Assembly (NCBI GenBank): GCA_913774955.1
Contig: CAJYKV010000020.1
Coordinates: forward strand, 62,001-126,000
Length of the DNA: 64,000 bases
Source of the DNA: an uncultured Acidovorax sp.
GTDB taxonomy: Bacteria > Pseudomonadota > Gammaproteobacteria > Burkholderiales > Burkholderiaceae_C
Reading direction: 5' to 3'
In this document: positions 1 through 11,264 of the stretch, in pieces
Layout: each line of letters begins with the position of its first letter
Position numbering within the stretch: position 1 is the first letter of the stretch
Program-made: the position numbers and the translations under genes
Notes under the pieces: generated by a model
Seen by the model: the letters and a program-made list of their open reading frames with translations, nothing else
Told to the model about the DNA's origin: nothing
The model's database searches: none

Positions 1-914
1 ACCAGGCCGCCGCCGATCAGCCACAGGCTGCCGAACAGCGCGGACGGCCCGGCCTCTGCGCCGAACATCAGCGTCCACAGGCGCAGGATGGTGTAGACGC
101 CGACTTTCGTCATCAGCGCGAACAGCGCACCTGCGGGAGCGCTCGCCGCGCTGTAGGCCGGCGCCAGCCAGAAGTTCAGCGGCCAGACCGCCGCCTTGAT
201 GAGGAAGGCCGTGGCCAGGATGCCCGCGGCCGCGTGCAGCAGGCCACGGTCGGCATCGGCCACGTGCGGGATGGTCCGCGCGAGGTCCGCCATGTTCAGC
301 GTGCCCGTGATGCCGTAGAGCATCGACACGCCGATCAGGAACAGCGACGAGGCCGCGAGGTTGATCGCGATGTAGTGCAGCCCCGCCTGCACCCGCGTGC
401 GCCCGGAGCCGTGCAGCAGCAGTCCGTACGACGCCGCCAGCATGATCTCGAAGAACACGAACAGGTTGAAGAGATCCGCCGTGAGGAAGGCGCCCGCCAG
501 ACCCATGAGCTGGAACTGGAACAGCGGATGGAAATGCACGCCCGCGCGGTGCCAGCGTGCCGCGGCGAAGACGATGGAGCACAGCGCGACCACGCCCGTG
601 AGCACCAGCATGAGCGCCGAGAGCCGGTCGAGCGCGAGCACGATGCCGAAGGGCGCGGGCCAGTTGCCCGGCAGGTACACGCCCATGGTCACGGGCTTGC
701 CGCCCAGGTGCGTCCAGAACAGCAGCGCGACCGCGATGCACAGCCCGGCCAGGGTGGACACCAGGTTCATGCCCATCTTGAGGCGCTGGCGCTCCTCGCG
801 CAGCAGCAGCATCAGCGCAGCCGTCAAGAGCGGAAGCATGATGGGCGCGAGCATCAGATGCGGCATCGCGGCCGCCATCCACTGCGAGAACTGTGCCTGC
901 ATAGCCGCGCTCAT
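1..914 (-). CDS. mnhD: Mrp/Mnh cation:proton antiporter subunit D (partial)
   Basis: This is the N-terminal part of a NuoL/M/N-like membrane subunit of a multisubunit Na+(K+)/H+ antiporter; the gene continues past the left edge. About 304 codons are visible and encode many hydrophobic helices with conserved features such as a FNLFVFFE segment and a K in LIKAAVWPLNFW, both typical of the proton-translocating MrpD/NuoN fold. The start at 914 was chosen because GGGAG lies about 8 bases upstream; a second in-frame ATG lies at 902. It follows the C subunit after 49 bases, so it is the third gene of the operon. Subunits E, F and G would be expected beyond the edge. The family is clear; the transported ion cannot be read from sequence. 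Confidence 0.9.
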   Translation of the reverse strand, partial: MSAAMQAQFSQWMAAAMPHLMLAPIMLPLLTAALMLLLREERQRLKMGMNLVSTLAGLCIAVALLFWTHLGGKPVTMGVYLPGNWPAPFGIVLALDRLSALMLVLTGVVALCSIVFAAARWHRAGVHFHPLFQFQLMGLAGAFLTADLFNLFVFFEIMLAASYGLLLHGSGRTRVQAGLHYIAINLAASSLFLIGVSMLYGITGTLNMADLARTIPHVADADRGLLHAAAGILATAFLIKAAVWPLNFWLAPAYSAASAPAGALFALMTKVGVYTILRLWTLMFGAEAGPSALFGSLWLIGGGL

Positions 915-963
915 CGGCGGCTCCCGGCCCGGTGGCGGCGATGGGTGGAGGCGCGCACGGCGG

Positions 964-1329
964 TCATGGCATCTCCTGCACGTCGCGCGAGTTCGATCCG
1001 TCCACGTGGTCGGTGCCCGACATGCCGCGCGAAGCGAGCAGCACCACCAGGAACAGCGCCGTCATCGCGAAGCCGATCACGATGGCCGTCAGCACCAGCG
1101 CCTGCGGCATCGGGTCGGCGTAGTGCAGCAGGTCTTTCGGCACGCCTTCGGCGAGCACCGGCTCCTTGCCCACGGCCAGGCCCAGCCGGCCCATGCTGAA
1201 GATGAACAGGTTCACCGCATACGACAGCAGCGCCAGTCCCATGATGACCTGGTAGGTCCGCGGGCGCAGCACCAGCCACACGCCCGATCCCGCGAGCACG
1301 CCGATCGCGACGGCCAGAACGATTTCCAT
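964..1329 (-). CDS. mnhC: Mrp/Mnh antiporter subunit C (NuoK-like)
   Basis: This small membrane protein of 121 residues has three hydrophobic helices (roughly residues 3-22, 28-47 and 74-99). It matches the NuoK-like MnhC/PhaC subunit of the Mrp antiporter, including the DPMPQALVLTAIVIG segment conserved in this family. Its ATG overlaps the stop codon of the fused A/B subunit by one base (TGATG on the minus strand), which suggests translational coupling. It works only as part of the inner-membrane Mrp complex for cation/proton exchange and pH homeostasis. Confidence 0.93.
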   Translation of the reverse strand: MEIVLAVAIGVLAGSGVWLVLRPRTYQVIMGLALLSYAVNLFIFSMGRLGLAVGKEPVLAEGVPKDLLHYADPMPQALVLTAIVIGFAMTALFLVVLLASRGMSGTDHVDGSNSRDVQEMP

Positions 1330-4300
1330 CAGGGGGTCCCTCCGGGTGCGGTGGCGGCGGCTCCGCCGCGCGCGCCTTCCAGCGCCGCCGGCTGCTGGCC
1401 TTCAGCGGCCTGGGCCGCCTGCGCGGACTGCGCCGATTCTTCCGCCTCGCGCTCCTCCGCGAGGCGGGCGTGGAAGCGGTGGCCGCGCACCGACTGGTGG
1501 GCGATGGCCGTCAGCATGAGCAGCGTGGCGCCGACCACGAGCGCGAACACGCCGATGTCGAAGAAGAGGGCGCTGGCCACGTGGATCTCGCCCACCACCG
1601 GCAGGTGCAGGTGGGCGGTGTGGCTGGTGAGGAACGGGTAGCCGAAGAACAGCGCGCCCGCCCCCGTGCCGAGCGCGAACAGCAGCCCGGTGGCGATCCA
1701 GCGGCGCGGGTACAGGGCCAGGTGCGCCTCCACCCACTGCGTGCCCGAAATGATGTATTGCATCAGCAGGCCGACCGAGAGCACCAGGCCCGCCACGAAG
1801 CCGCCGCCGGGCTGGTTGTGCCCGCGCATGAACATGTAGAACGACACCAGCAGCGTGAACGGCAGCAGCAGCCGCACCAGCACGGCCGGCACCATCAGAT
1901 AGCCGACTGCGGTGTCGGTCGCGTGGCGGGGGTTCAGCAGGTCGGTCTGCAGGTCGGCGGGCATGTTGCGCTGCTGTTCCGGCAGGTCCATGGCCTCGCG
2001 CGCGGGGCGGAAGCGCCGCAGCAGCGCATACACCGTGAGCGCCACGATGCCCAGCACCACGATCTCGCCGAAGGTGTCGAAGCCGCGGAAATCCACCAGC
2101 ATGACGTTCACCACGTTGGTCCCGCCGCCTTCGGATTGCGCGCGCTCCAGGAAGAAGGTGGACGTGCTTTCGGGAAACGGCCGGCTCATCATCACATAGG
2201 CCAGCCAGCCCAGCCCGCCGCCCGCGAACAGCGAGATCACCAGGTCGCGCGCGCGCCGCAGCCGCGGCAGGCCGACGACCGGCGCCACTTCCCGCAGCCT
2301 CTCGTCCCGCCGCGGCAGCCAGCGCAGGCCCAGCAGCACCAGCACCGTGGTGACGACCTCCACCACGATCTGCGTGAGCGCGAGGTCGGGTGCGGAGAAC
2401 CACAGGAAGGTGATGCAGGTGCACAGCCCGGCGCCGCCCAGCAGCGTGAGCGCGGCCAGCCGGTGGTACTTCGCCTGCCAGGCCGCGCCCACCGCGCAGA
2501 CGGAGCCGACGACCCAGATCGCGACGAAGGCCGGCGACAGCGGCAGCGTGCCGCGATCACCCAGCTGCAGACCGCGGGACCACAGCGGCAGCGCGCCCGC
2601 CACGAGCGCCGCCAGCACCAGCCACAGCATCTGCCACTGCAGCCGCGGCGTGGCGAGCATGCGGCGGCCACGGTAGCCGGCCAGCGTCACCACCGTGAGC
2701 ACGGCCTCGAAAATGCGCTTGCCGTTCACGCGGTAGATGAGCGGGGGAGCGTCGATCCGGCCCGCCTCGCGCTGGCGGCGCAGCAGCAGGTAGAGCGCCG
2801 TACCGCCCGCGAGCGCCACCAGGCTCATCACGAACGGCGTGTTGAACCCGTGCCAGATCGCGAGGCTGTACTCGGGCAGATCGCCGCCCACCACCGGCAG
2901 GGCCGCCGCGGCCAGATAGCGGCCCACCGACCAGGCCGGGAAGATGCCGACCACCAGGCAGGCCAGCACCAGCAATTCGACCGGAACGCGCATCCAGTGC
3001 GGCGGCTCGTGCGGCTCGCTCGGCAGATCCTGCGCTTTCGGGCCCCAGAAGACGTCCACCGTGAAGCGCAGCGAATAGGCCACGCTGAACACCCCGGCGA
3101 GCGTGGCCGCCACGGGCAGCGCGGTAGCGACGATCGGCGAGGCATCGAGAAAGACGGTCTCGGCGAAGAACATTTCCTTCGAGAGGAAGCCGTTGAGCAG
3201 CGGCACGCCGGCCATCGCCGCGCTCGCCACCGTCGCCAGCGTGGAGGTGACCGGCATCATGCGCCGCAGGCCCGACAGGCGCCGGATGTCGCGCGTGCCG
3301 CTCTCGTGGTCGATGATGCCTGCCGCCATGAACAGCGACGCCTTGAACGTGGCGTGGTTCATGATGTGGAAGACCGCGGCCACGGCCGCGAGCGGGCTGT
3401 TGAGGCCGAGCAGCAGGGTGATGAGCCCCAGGTGCGAAATGGTGGAATAGGCCAGCAGCCCCTTCAGGTCGTGCTGGAACATGGCGGCATATCCGCCCAC
3501 CAGCAGCGTGAGCAGCCCGGCCCCGCCGACGATCCAGAACCATGGCTCGGTGCCTCCCATCACCGGCCACATGCGCGCCAGCAGGAACACGCCGGCCTTC
3601 ACCATCGTGGCCGAATGCAGGTAGGCCGAGACGGGCGTGGGAGCCGCCATGGCGTTCGGCAGCCAGAAGTGGAACGGGAACTGCGCGCTCTTGGTGAGCG
3701 CGCCCAGCAGCACCAGCACCAGCGCCGTGAGGTAGAGCGGGTGGCCGCGCACCAGCTCGCCCGCGGCCAGCACGCGGTCCAGGTCGTAGCTGCCGACGAT
3801 GTGGCCCAGCACCAGCGCGCCGGCCAGCAGGCACAGGCCGCCGGTGCCGGTCACCGTCAGGGCCATGCGGGCGCCGCTGCGCGCGTCCTTGCGGTGGTGC
3901 CAGTAGCCGATCAGCAGGAACGAGAACAGGCTGGTGAGCTCCCAGAAGAACACCATCTGGATGAGGTTGCCCGAGATCACCACCCCGGTCATCGCGCCCA
4001 TGAACGCCAGGAAGAACGCGAAGAAGCGCGGCACCGGATCGGCGGCCGACATGTAGTAGCGCGCGTACAGCACCACCAGCGCCCCGATGCCCAGCACCAG
4101 CATGCAGAACATCCACGCGAACCCGTCCATCCGCAGCACGAGGTTCAGCCCGAGCGAGGGCAGCCAGGAAATCTCCTGCCGCACCACGCCCCCAGCCGCC
4201 ACCTCCGGGAAATAGAGGGCCGCCTGCACCGCGCAGAACAGCGCCACGGCGCCCGCGAGCGTGGACTCGGCGTTGCGCGCGTTCGCCGGCAGCAGGGCCG

Positions 4301-4349
4301 CCAGCAGGCTGCCTGCGAAGGGCAGGAGGACGAGGAGGATCAGGGACAT
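1329..4349 (-). CDS. mnhA: Mrp/Mnh antiporter subunit A fused to subunit B
   Basis: This is the large subunit of the Mrp antiporter, 1006 residues. The first ~500 residues are NuoL-like: a proton-antiporter membrane region with ELTSLFSFLLIGYWHHRKDARSGAR-type sequence and KSAQFPFHFWLPNAMAAPTPVSAYLHSATMVKAG. The middle carries the MrpA-specific helices. Residues ~805-950 match the MnhB domain, which is a separate protein in many bacteria, so this is the PhaAB-type fused form. The C-terminal ~50 residues are a low-complexity A/E/Q-rich tail. It is the first gene of the leftward mnh operon; the promoter probably lies in the 126-base gap before lapB's end. Confidence 0.93.
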   Translation of the reverse strand: MSLILLVLLPFAGSLLAALLPANARNAESTLAGAVALFCAVQAALYFPEVAAGGVVRQEISWLPSLGLNLVLRMDGFAWMFCMLVLGIGALVVLYARYYMSAADPVPRFFAFFLAFMGAMTGVVISGNLIQMVFFWELTSLFSFLLIGYWHHRKDARSGARMALTVTGTGGLCLLAGALVLGHIVGSYDLDRVLAAGELVRGHPLYLTALVLVLLGALTKSAQFPFHFWLPNAMAAPTPVSAYLHSATMVKAGVFLLARMWPVMGGTEPWFWIVGGAGLLTLLVGGYAAMFQHDLKGLLAYSTISHLGLITLLLGLNSPLAAVAAVFHIMNHATFKASLFMAAGIIDHESGTRDIRRLSGLRRMMPVTSTLATVASAAMAGVPLLNGFLSKEMFFAETVFLDASPIVATALPVAATLAGVFSVAYSLRFTVDVFWGPKAQDLPSEPHEPPHWMRVPVELLVLACLVVGIFPAWSVGRYLAAAALPVVGGDLPEYSLAIWHGFNTPFVMSLVALAGGTALYLLLRRQREAGRIDAPPLIYRVNGKRIFEAVLTVVTLAGYRGRRMLATPRLQWQMLWLVLAALVAGALPLWSRGLQLGDRGTLPLSPAFVAIWVVGSVCAVGAAWQAKYHRLAALTLLGGAGLCTCITFLWFSAPDLALTQIVVEVVTTVLVLLGLRWLPRRDERLREVAPVVGLPRLRRARDLVISLFAGGGLGWLAYVMMSRPFPESTSTFFLERAQSEGGGTNVVNVMLVDFRGFDTFGEIVVLGIVALTVYALLRRFRPAREAMDLPEQQRNMPADLQTDLLNPRHATDTAVGYLMVPAVLVRLLLPFTLLVSFYMFMRGHNQPGGGFVAGLVLSVGLLMQYIISGTQWVEAHLALYPRRWIATGLLFALGTGAGALFFGYPFLTSHTAHLHLPVVGEIHVASALFFDIGVFALVVGATLLMLTAIAHQSVRGHRFHARLAEEREAEESAQSAQAAQAAEGQQPAALEGARGGAAATAPGGTP

Positions 4350-4475
4350 GCTCGGACCATTCTACGGGCAAGGTCCGTGCCGACCGCTATGAAAACCCGA
4401 GCAGACTCCAGTGTATGGGCGCACCCCGGCGAGGTGACCTGGACCGCAGCGACCAGCGCGCGGCGGCCACCGTGT

Positions 4476-5633
4476 TCACAGCTCTTCCACCCGCCGGGCG
4501 GGGTAGCTGTCCCAGCTCTGGCAGCCGGGGCATTGCCAGAAGTGCTGGCGCGCCTCGAAGCCGCAGGCGGCGCAGCGGTAGCGCGTGAGCGGCTTGGCCG
4601 CCTGGTCGAGCGCCCGCTGCACCTGGGGATGGAATTCCTCGTGCTCCAGCCGCTCCTGGGCCAGCCACTTGGCGGCGGCCACGAGCGAGGGCTCCTTCTC
4701 GAGATGGCGCACGTACCAGTCGCGCGGCGCTCCATCGGCCGCGCCCGCGGCGGTCTCCATCGCCACGATCGCGTCGAGCACGTCCAGCGACGGGGCCTGG
4801 GCATAGTGCTCTGCGAGCATCTGCGCGACCTCGGCCTGCCGGCCCGTCGCCGCGGCCAGCTCGATCAGCAGGGGCGCCGCGAGCGGCAGGGCGCCGGGCG
4901 ACTGCCGTGCCAGCGCCTGCAGCGTGGCGAGGGCCGCCGCCGCATCGCCGCGGCGCTGTTGCAGGCGCGCCAGCTCGATGCGCGGACGCGGCGCATCGGG
5001 GGCGGACACCATGGCCTCCTCGAACTGTGCCTGGGCCGCTTCCAGATCGCCCTGGGCGGCGCGAGCCAGCGCCTGCTCGCACAGGTAGTGCGCCTGGCGC
5101 GTGCTGAAGTCCCCCTGCTGGGAATCGTGCATCTTGCGCGCGATGGCGGTGGCCTGCGGCCAGTCGCGGGAGCGCTCGTAGATGGCCAGCAGCGCCAGCC
5201 GCGCCTGGCCCTCGAAGGGCGTGCCCTCCAGGCGCTGCAGCGCGTCTTCCGCCCGGTCCAGCAGGCCGGCCTTGAGGAAGTCGAGCGCCAGCGCATGCTG
5301 GGCCCGCTCGCGGTCGGTGCGGTTCAGGTCGCCCCGAGACAGCAGGTGCTCGTGCACGCGCACCGCGCGGTTGTATTCGCCGCGGCGGCGGAACAGGTTG
5401 CCGAGCGCGAAGTGCAGCTCCGACGTGTCCGGATCGTTCTGCACCGCCTCGATGAAGGCGTCGATCGCCTGGTCCTGCTGTTCGTTGAGCAGGTAGTTCA
5501 GGCCCTTGAAGTACGCCTTGGGTGCGCGCCGGTTCTCCTCGCGCAGCTGCCGCAGGTCGAAGCGGGAGGCCAGCCAGCCCAGCACGAAGGCGAGCGGCAG
5601 TCCCAGCAGCAGCCAGCTCAGGTCAAATTCCAT
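4476..5633 (-). CDS. lapB: Lipopolysaccharide assembly protein B
   Basis: LapB (YciM) is 385 residues here, close to the 389 of E. coli. It has an N-terminal membrane anchor (residues ~5-23), a series of TPR helices, and a C-terminal rubredoxin-like zinc knuckle with two CxxC pairs (CAAC and CPGC). In the family it links LPS synthesis to transport and controls LpxC turnover by FtsH, facing the cytoplasm. The start at 5633 gives the membrane helix; longer upstream reading is low-complexity and unlikely. It overlaps lapA by 11 bases, the usual lapAB pairing. Its stop is followed by the mnh promoter region. Confidence 0.93.
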   Translation of the reverse strand: MEFDLSWLLLGLPLAFVLGWLASRFDLRQLREENRRAPKAYFKGLNYLLNEQQDQAIDAFIEAVQNDPDTSELHFALGNLFRRRGEYNRAVRVHEHLLSRGDLNRTDRERAQHALALDFLKAGLLDRAEDALQRLEGTPFEGQARLALLAIYERSRDWPQATAIARKMHDSQQGDFSTRQAHYLCEQALARAAQGDLEAAQAQFEEAMVSAPDAPRPRIELARLQQRRGDAAAALATLQALARQSPGALPLAAPLLIELAAATGRQAEVAQMLAEHYAQAPSLDVLDAIVAMETAAGAADGAPRDWYVRHLEKEPSLVAAAKWLAQERLEHEEFHPQVQRALDQAAKPLTRYRCAACGFEARQHFWQCPGCQSWDSYPARRVEEL

Positions 5634-5967
5634 GGATGGGGGGCTGCTGCTGCAGATCGACGGTGGGGACCGCTGGGGCGGCGGCCGGGCTGGGCGCTGC
5701 GGCCGTGCCCGCGGCGGCGGGTGCGGTGGCCGGCAGTGCGGCCTCCGCGCGCCGGGCGGCCCGCAGGTGCTTCCACCAGCGGGGCACCATGCCGAGCACG
5801 CCGACCACGAGCCCCAGCGCAAAGGCCGCCAGCACCACCAGCACCAGCGGTGCGGTCCAGCGCGTGCCGAAGAAGAAATGCACCGTCGTGTCCTGCTGGT
5901 TGTTCAGGGCGAAGGCGAAAAGGGTGAAAAAAATGGCTGCCTTCAGCAGCCACAGGAAGTATTTCAT
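5623..5967 (-). CDS. lapA: LapA-domain inner membrane protein
   Basis: This 114-residue protein has two hydrophobic helices (residues ~4-21 and ~40-62) and the DUF1049/LapA signature, including NNQQDTTVHFFFG between the helices. The C-terminal ~40 residues are an unusual Ala/Pro-rich tail. LapA is the partner of LapB in control of LPS levels. It lies directly upstream of lapB and overlaps it, so the two are co-translated. The ATG at 5967 begins MKYFLWLLK, a normal start for the family. Confidence 0.88.
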   Translation of the reverse strand: MKYFLWLLKAAIFFTLFAFALNNQQDTTVHFFFGTRWTAPLVLVVLAAFALGLVVGVLGMVPRWWKHLRAARRAEAALPATAPAAAGTAAAPSPAAAPAVPTVDLQQQPPIHGI

Positions 5968-6033
5968 GCGTCTCCCCGAGGGTGGGGCGATTCTACGGGC
6001 AGGGCGTGGCCGCGGAGGGCCGGCGGACGTGGC

Positions 6034-6366
6034 TCAGGGCTTGCCGGCCCCGGTATCGCCGGGCGTGCCGATGCCCAGTTCGGCCGTGCGCTGGCCCACG
6101 GCTTCGCGCAGCGCCTTGCCGGGCTTGAAGTGGGGTACGCGCTTTTCCGGAATGTGCACCGCTTCCCCGCTGCGCGGGTTGCGGCCCATGCGGGGCGGGC
6201 GGCGGTTGACCGAGAAGCTGCCGAATCCGCGCACCTCGATGCGGTGACCACGCACCAGGGCGTCGCCCACGGCGTCCAGGATGGTCTTGACGGCGGCTTC
6301 GGCATCGCGCTGCGTGAGCTGGCCGAAACGTGCGGCGAGTTCTTCGACGAGGTCTGATCGGGTCAT
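6034..6366 (-). CDS. ihfB: Integration host factor subunit beta
   Basis: This 110-residue HU/IHF-family protein makes the DNA-bending heterodimer with IhfA. Visible features are the [10 protein letters not shown] start, the GFGSF turn (residues 48-52) and the arm with RNPRSG around residue 62-67, whose proline intercalates DNA in the family. The last ~15 residues extend beyond the E. coli protein. It lies downstream of rpsA, as in many proteobacteria. A strong terminator hairpin ends only about 16 bases before its start codon, so expression must come from read-through or a promoter overlapping the terminator. Confidence 0.95.
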   Translation of the reverse strand: MTRSDLVEELAARFGQLTQRDAEAAVKTILDAVGDALVRGHRIEVRGFGSFSVNRRPPRMGRNPRSGEAVHIPEKRVPHFKPGKALREAVGQRTAELGIGTPGDTGAGKP

Positions 6367-6381
6367 GGAATGCTCACTTGT

Positions 6382-6414
6382 AAAAAAGCGGCGGGCGCAC
6401 GAGGCGCCCGCCGC
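6382..6414 (-). terminator. Rho-independent terminator after rpsA
   Basis: On the minus strand an 11-base perfect stem (6404-6414 with 6388-6398) and a 5-base loop are followed by six U. It sits between rpsA and ihfB. The U-tract ends at 6382, leaving only the ihfB ribosome-binding region before its start codon. Confidence 0.85.
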
Positions 6415-6470
6415 TCGCGGCCGTGCGGTGAACACGGCCTTCCGTCGCCTTGCGGGGCGGCAGGTTCCGA

Positions 6471-8156
<1,686 letters not shown>

Positions 8157-8310
8157 GTAGTTCCTCATCCGCGGGCGCGTTTCCGCCGGCACCATTGCCG
8201 GCGTTTCTATCGTTGCCTGCGGAGGCTTGCGGCCTGGTCGGCCGCGGTTGGAGTTGCACGGTTCGCCAGGCCGTGCGCTGCGTGCGCGGTCGGGGGCCTG
8301 GCGGGCGGGT

Positions 8311-10350
8311 TCACCCTTGCGCGGTCTGCGCGAAGGGCTGCAGGCGCTGCCACCAGACGAGCACCTGCTCGACGGCCTCGTCGACCGACAGCAGGGAATT
8401 GTCCAGCACCAGCGCATCCTGCGCGGGCTTGAGAGGCGCGACCGCCCGGGTGCTGTCCCGGACGTCACGCGCCTCCAAATCCGCGCGAAGGTCGTCTATG
8501 CTAGCCGAAATCCCCTTTGAAATCAACTGTTTATGGCGGCGCTCCGCGCGGCAGGCCGCGCTGGCCGTGAGATAGACCTTCAGCGCGGCGCCCGGGAAGA
8601 TCACCGTGCCCATGTCGCGGCCGTCCGCCACCAGCCCCGGCAGCCGCCGGAAGCTGTGCTGCAGCGCCACCAGCGCCTCGCGCACGGGGGGCAGGGCCGA
8701 GACCCGGGAGGCGTTCATGCCGGCCTCCTCGGTGCGGATCGCTTCCGTCACGTCGTCCTGGCCGAGCCAGATCCGGCCGTCCTCGAAGCGCACCGGCAGG
8801 GTGCGCGCCAGGGTGGCGATGGCGTCCTGGTGGGCGGCGTCGATCGACAGGCCCGCGCGCAGCGCCGCCAGGGCCGTGATGCGGTACATGGCGCCGGAAT
8901 CGAGAAACCGGTAGCCCAGCCGGTGCGCCACCGCCGCGGCTACCGTGCCCTTGCCCGAGGCCGTCGGCCCGTCGATGCAGATCACGGGAATGCGTTCCAC
9001 GGGCGTCTGCGCGACCGAGAACAGCGCCTCGAAATAATCAGGGAACGTCTTGGCGACGCACTTCGGGTCCTCGATGCGCACCGGCAGATCCGCCGGGTTG
9101 AACGCCGCGAGCGAGAAGCACATCGCGATGCGGTGGTCGTCGTAGGTGTGGATGCTCGCGGCGCGCCAGTCGGCCGGCGTGGCGGGCGGGGTGACCCGCA
9201 GGTAGTCCGGTCCTTCCTCGACGGTGGCGCCCAGGCGGCGGCAGCCCTCGGCCATCGCGGCGATGCGGTCCGTCTCCTTCACGCGCCAGCTCGCGATGTT
9301 GCGCAGCGTGGTCGTGCCCTGTGCATAGAGCGCCATCACGGCCAGCGTCATGGCCGCATCGGGAATGTGGTTGCAGTCGAGGTCCACGGCCTTCAGCGGC
9401 CAGGCGCCGCGGCGCACTTCCAGCCAGTTCGCTCCGCCGGCCACCTCCGCGCCCATGGCGCGCGCCGCTTCGGCGAAGCGGATGTCGCCCTGGATCGAGT
9501 CCAGCCCCACGCCCTGGATGCGCAGCGGCCCGCGCGCCGCATCCGGCGCCGCGAGCGCGCCCAGCGCGATGAAATAGCTGGCCGAGGAGGCGTCGGCCTC
9601 CACATGGATCGTGCCCGGCGAACGGTAGCGGCTGCCGGCCGGGATCGTGAAGCGCTGCCACTCGTCGTGCCGCACCGCGATGCCGAAGCGCTGCAGCAAC
9701 TGCAGCGTGATGTGGATGTAGGGGCGCGAGATGAGCTCGCCCACCACCTCGATCACCACGTCCTGCGTGCGGGCCACCAGCGGCAGCGCCATCAGCAGCG
9801 CGGTCAGGAACTGGCTGGAGACGTCGCCGCGCACCCGCACCGGCGCATCGAGCGCCAGCGGCGGCACGCCGCCCGCATGCGCGATCCGCAGCGGCGGGAA
9901 GCCCGGGTTGCCCAGGTAGCTGATCTGGCAGCCGAGTTGCAGCAGCGCTTCCACGAGGTCGCCGATCGGCCGCTCGTGCATGCGCGGCACGCCCGAGAGT
10001 TCGAACTCCCCGCCCAGCAGCGCGAGCGCCGCCGTCAGCGGACGCATGGCCGTGCCGGCGTTCCCCAGGAACAGCTTGGCCGGAGAGCGCGCAGGCGCCG
10101 CGCCCAGGCCCGTGATGCGCACCACGCCCTGCGCCGCGCCGCTCTCATCGACGCCGCAGCCGATCTCGCGCAGTGCGTCCAGCATGACCCGGGTATCGTC
10201 CGAGGCGAGCAGGTCGTGCACGTCGGTCGTGCCCTCGCTCAAAGCGGCCAGCAGCAGCACGCGGTTGGAAATGCTCTTGGAGCCCGGCAGCTGCACGGTG
10301 CCGCCCGCGGCGGCCAGGGGAGGGAGGTCGAGGAAGGCGGTGCTGTACAT
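8311..10350 (-). CDS. aroA-cmk: Bifunctional EPSP synthase / cytidylate kinase fusion
   Basis: One 679-residue reading frame joins two enzymes. Residues 1 to ~440 are EPSP synthase (AroA): [10 protein letters not shown] at 21-30, the [10 protein letters not shown] loop and the KETDR motif. It adds PEP to shikimate-3-phosphate in the aromatic pathway. From ~451 to the end is CMP kinase, with the P-loop [22 protein letters not shown] and the R-rich lid RDVRDSTR; it phosphorylates CMP/dCMP. There is no stop, frameshift or long linker between them. The gene sits between tyrA and rpsA, where separate aroA and cmk genes are found in other proteobacteria. The fusion is known in Comamonadaceae. Confidence 0.95.
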   Translation of the reverse strand: MYSTAFLDLPPLAAAGGTVQLPGSKSISNRVLLLAALSEGTTDVHDLLASDDTRVMLDALREIGCGVDESGAAQGVVRITGLGAAPARSPAKLFLGNAGTAMRPLTAALALLGGEFELSGVPRMHERPIGDLVEALLQLGCQISYLGNPGFPPLRIAHAGGVPPLALDAPVRVRGDVSSQFLTALLMALPLVARTQDVVIEVVGELISRPYIHITLQLLQRFGIAVRHDEWQRFTIPAGSRYRSPGTIHVEADASSASYFIALGALAAPDAARGPLRIQGVGLDSIQGDIRFAEAARAMGAEVAGGANWLEVRRGAWPLKAVDLDCNHIPDAAMTLAVMALYAQGTTTLRNIASWRVKETDRIAAMAEGCRRLGATVEEGPDYLRVTPPATPADWRAASIHTYDDHRIAMCFSLAAFNPADLPVRIEDPKCVAKTFPDYFEALFSVAQTPVERIPVICIDGPTASGKGTVAAAVAHRLGYRFLDSGAMYRITALAALRAGLSIDAAHQDAIATLARTLPVRFEDGRIWLGQDDVTEAIRTEEAGMNASRVSALPPVREALVALQHSFRRLPGLVADGRDMGTVIFPGAALKVYLTASAACRAERRHKQLISKGISASIDDLRADLEARDVRDSTRAVAPLKPAQDALVLDNSLLSVDEAVEQVLVWWQRLQPFAQTAQG

Positions 10351-10364
10351 CGGAGAAGGGGCAA

Positions 10365-11264
10365 CTAGGAAGCGCGGCGGGCGCCCATGCGCCAGTGCGC
10401 GCGGGTCTCGCTGGCCAGGGTGATGAGGTCTTCGAGCGCCTGGCCGTCGCCCTGCTGCATGGCCTGCTCCATCTGCTGGAGCGCCTGGCCGAAGTGGCGC
10501 GACTGCGCCAGCAGTTCCTCGCGGTTGGCGAGCAGGATGTCGCGCCAGATCTTCGGGTCGCTGGCGGCGATGCGCGTGAAATCGCGGAAGCCCGGGCCGG
10601 CGAGCGAGAGGAAGGTGTCGGCCTCCGGCTGGGCGTTGATGCCGTTCATCAGCGCGAAGGCGAGCAGGTGCGGCAGGTGGCTCACCGCGGCGAAGGCCGC
10701 ATCGTGCGATTCCGGCGACATGCTGCGCACCTTGCAGCCCAGCGCGGTCCAGACCGCCTCCGCGCGGCGCAGCTGTTCGGTGAGCGTGCGCTCGGTCGGC
10801 GTCAGGATGACCTGGCGCCCGGCGTAGAGCTCGGCCTGCGCATGGTCCACGCCGGAGGATTCGCTGCCCGTGATCGGGTGCGCCGGCACGAACGAGCCGA
10901 TCTGGTCGCGCAGCGCGCCGCGCGCGGCCTGCACCACGTCGGCCTTGGTCGAGCCCACGTCCATCACCAGCATCTGCGGCGTGACGAGGTGCTTGATGGC
11001 GCGCAGCGTGGATTCCGTGGCCGCCACCGGCACCGCCAGCAGCACGATGTCGGCGCCGGCCACCGCGAGCAGGGCGGAGGGCGCCTCGACGTCGATCACG
11101 CCCATCTGGCGCGCGCGGTCGGTGGTGGAGGGCGATTTGCTGTAGCCGACGACGCGCTTGACCAGGCCGGCCTTCTTCATCGCGAGCGCGAACGAGCCGC
11201 CCATCAGCCCGCAGCCGATGAGGCCGAGCTGCTCGAACACCGGGGGGGACGATGCCGCGCTCAT
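10365..11264 (-). CDS. tyrA: Prephenate dehydrogenase
   Basis: This 299-residue NAD(P)-dependent dehydrogenase makes 4-hydroxyphenylpyruvate from prephenate in tyrosine biosynthesis. It shows the Rossmann fingerprint [10 protein letters not shown] near residue 15, the [10 protein letters not shown] substrate loop, and the [11 protein letters not shown] helix typical of the family. There is no C-terminal ACT domain, so feedback regulation of the common type is not expected. Its ATG overlaps the pheA stop (ATGA), so the two are translationally coupled. aroA-cmk follows 14 bases after the stop. Confidence 0.95.
   Translation of the reverse strand: MSAASSPPVFEQLGLIGCGLMGGSFALAMKKAGLVKRVVGYSKSPSTTDRARQMGVIDVEAPSALLAVAGADIVLLAVPVAATESTLRAIKHLVTPQMLVMDVGSTKADVVQAARGALRDQIGSFVPAHPITGSESSGVDHAQAELYAGRQVILTPTERTLTEQLRRAEAVWTALGCKVRSMSPESHDAAFAAVSHLPHLLAFALMNGINAQPEADTFLSLAGPGFRDFTRIAASDPKIWRDILLANREELLAQSRHFGQALQQMEQAMQQGDGQALEDLITLASETRAHWRMGARRAS

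Noticed and set aside
1470-5927. A plus-strand open frame of 1485 codons, antisense to the mnh and lap genes
   Set aside because: It is a shadow frame produced by high GC on the opposite strand of well-recognised genes; its product is a His/Gln/Arg-rich, low-information sequence with no domains.
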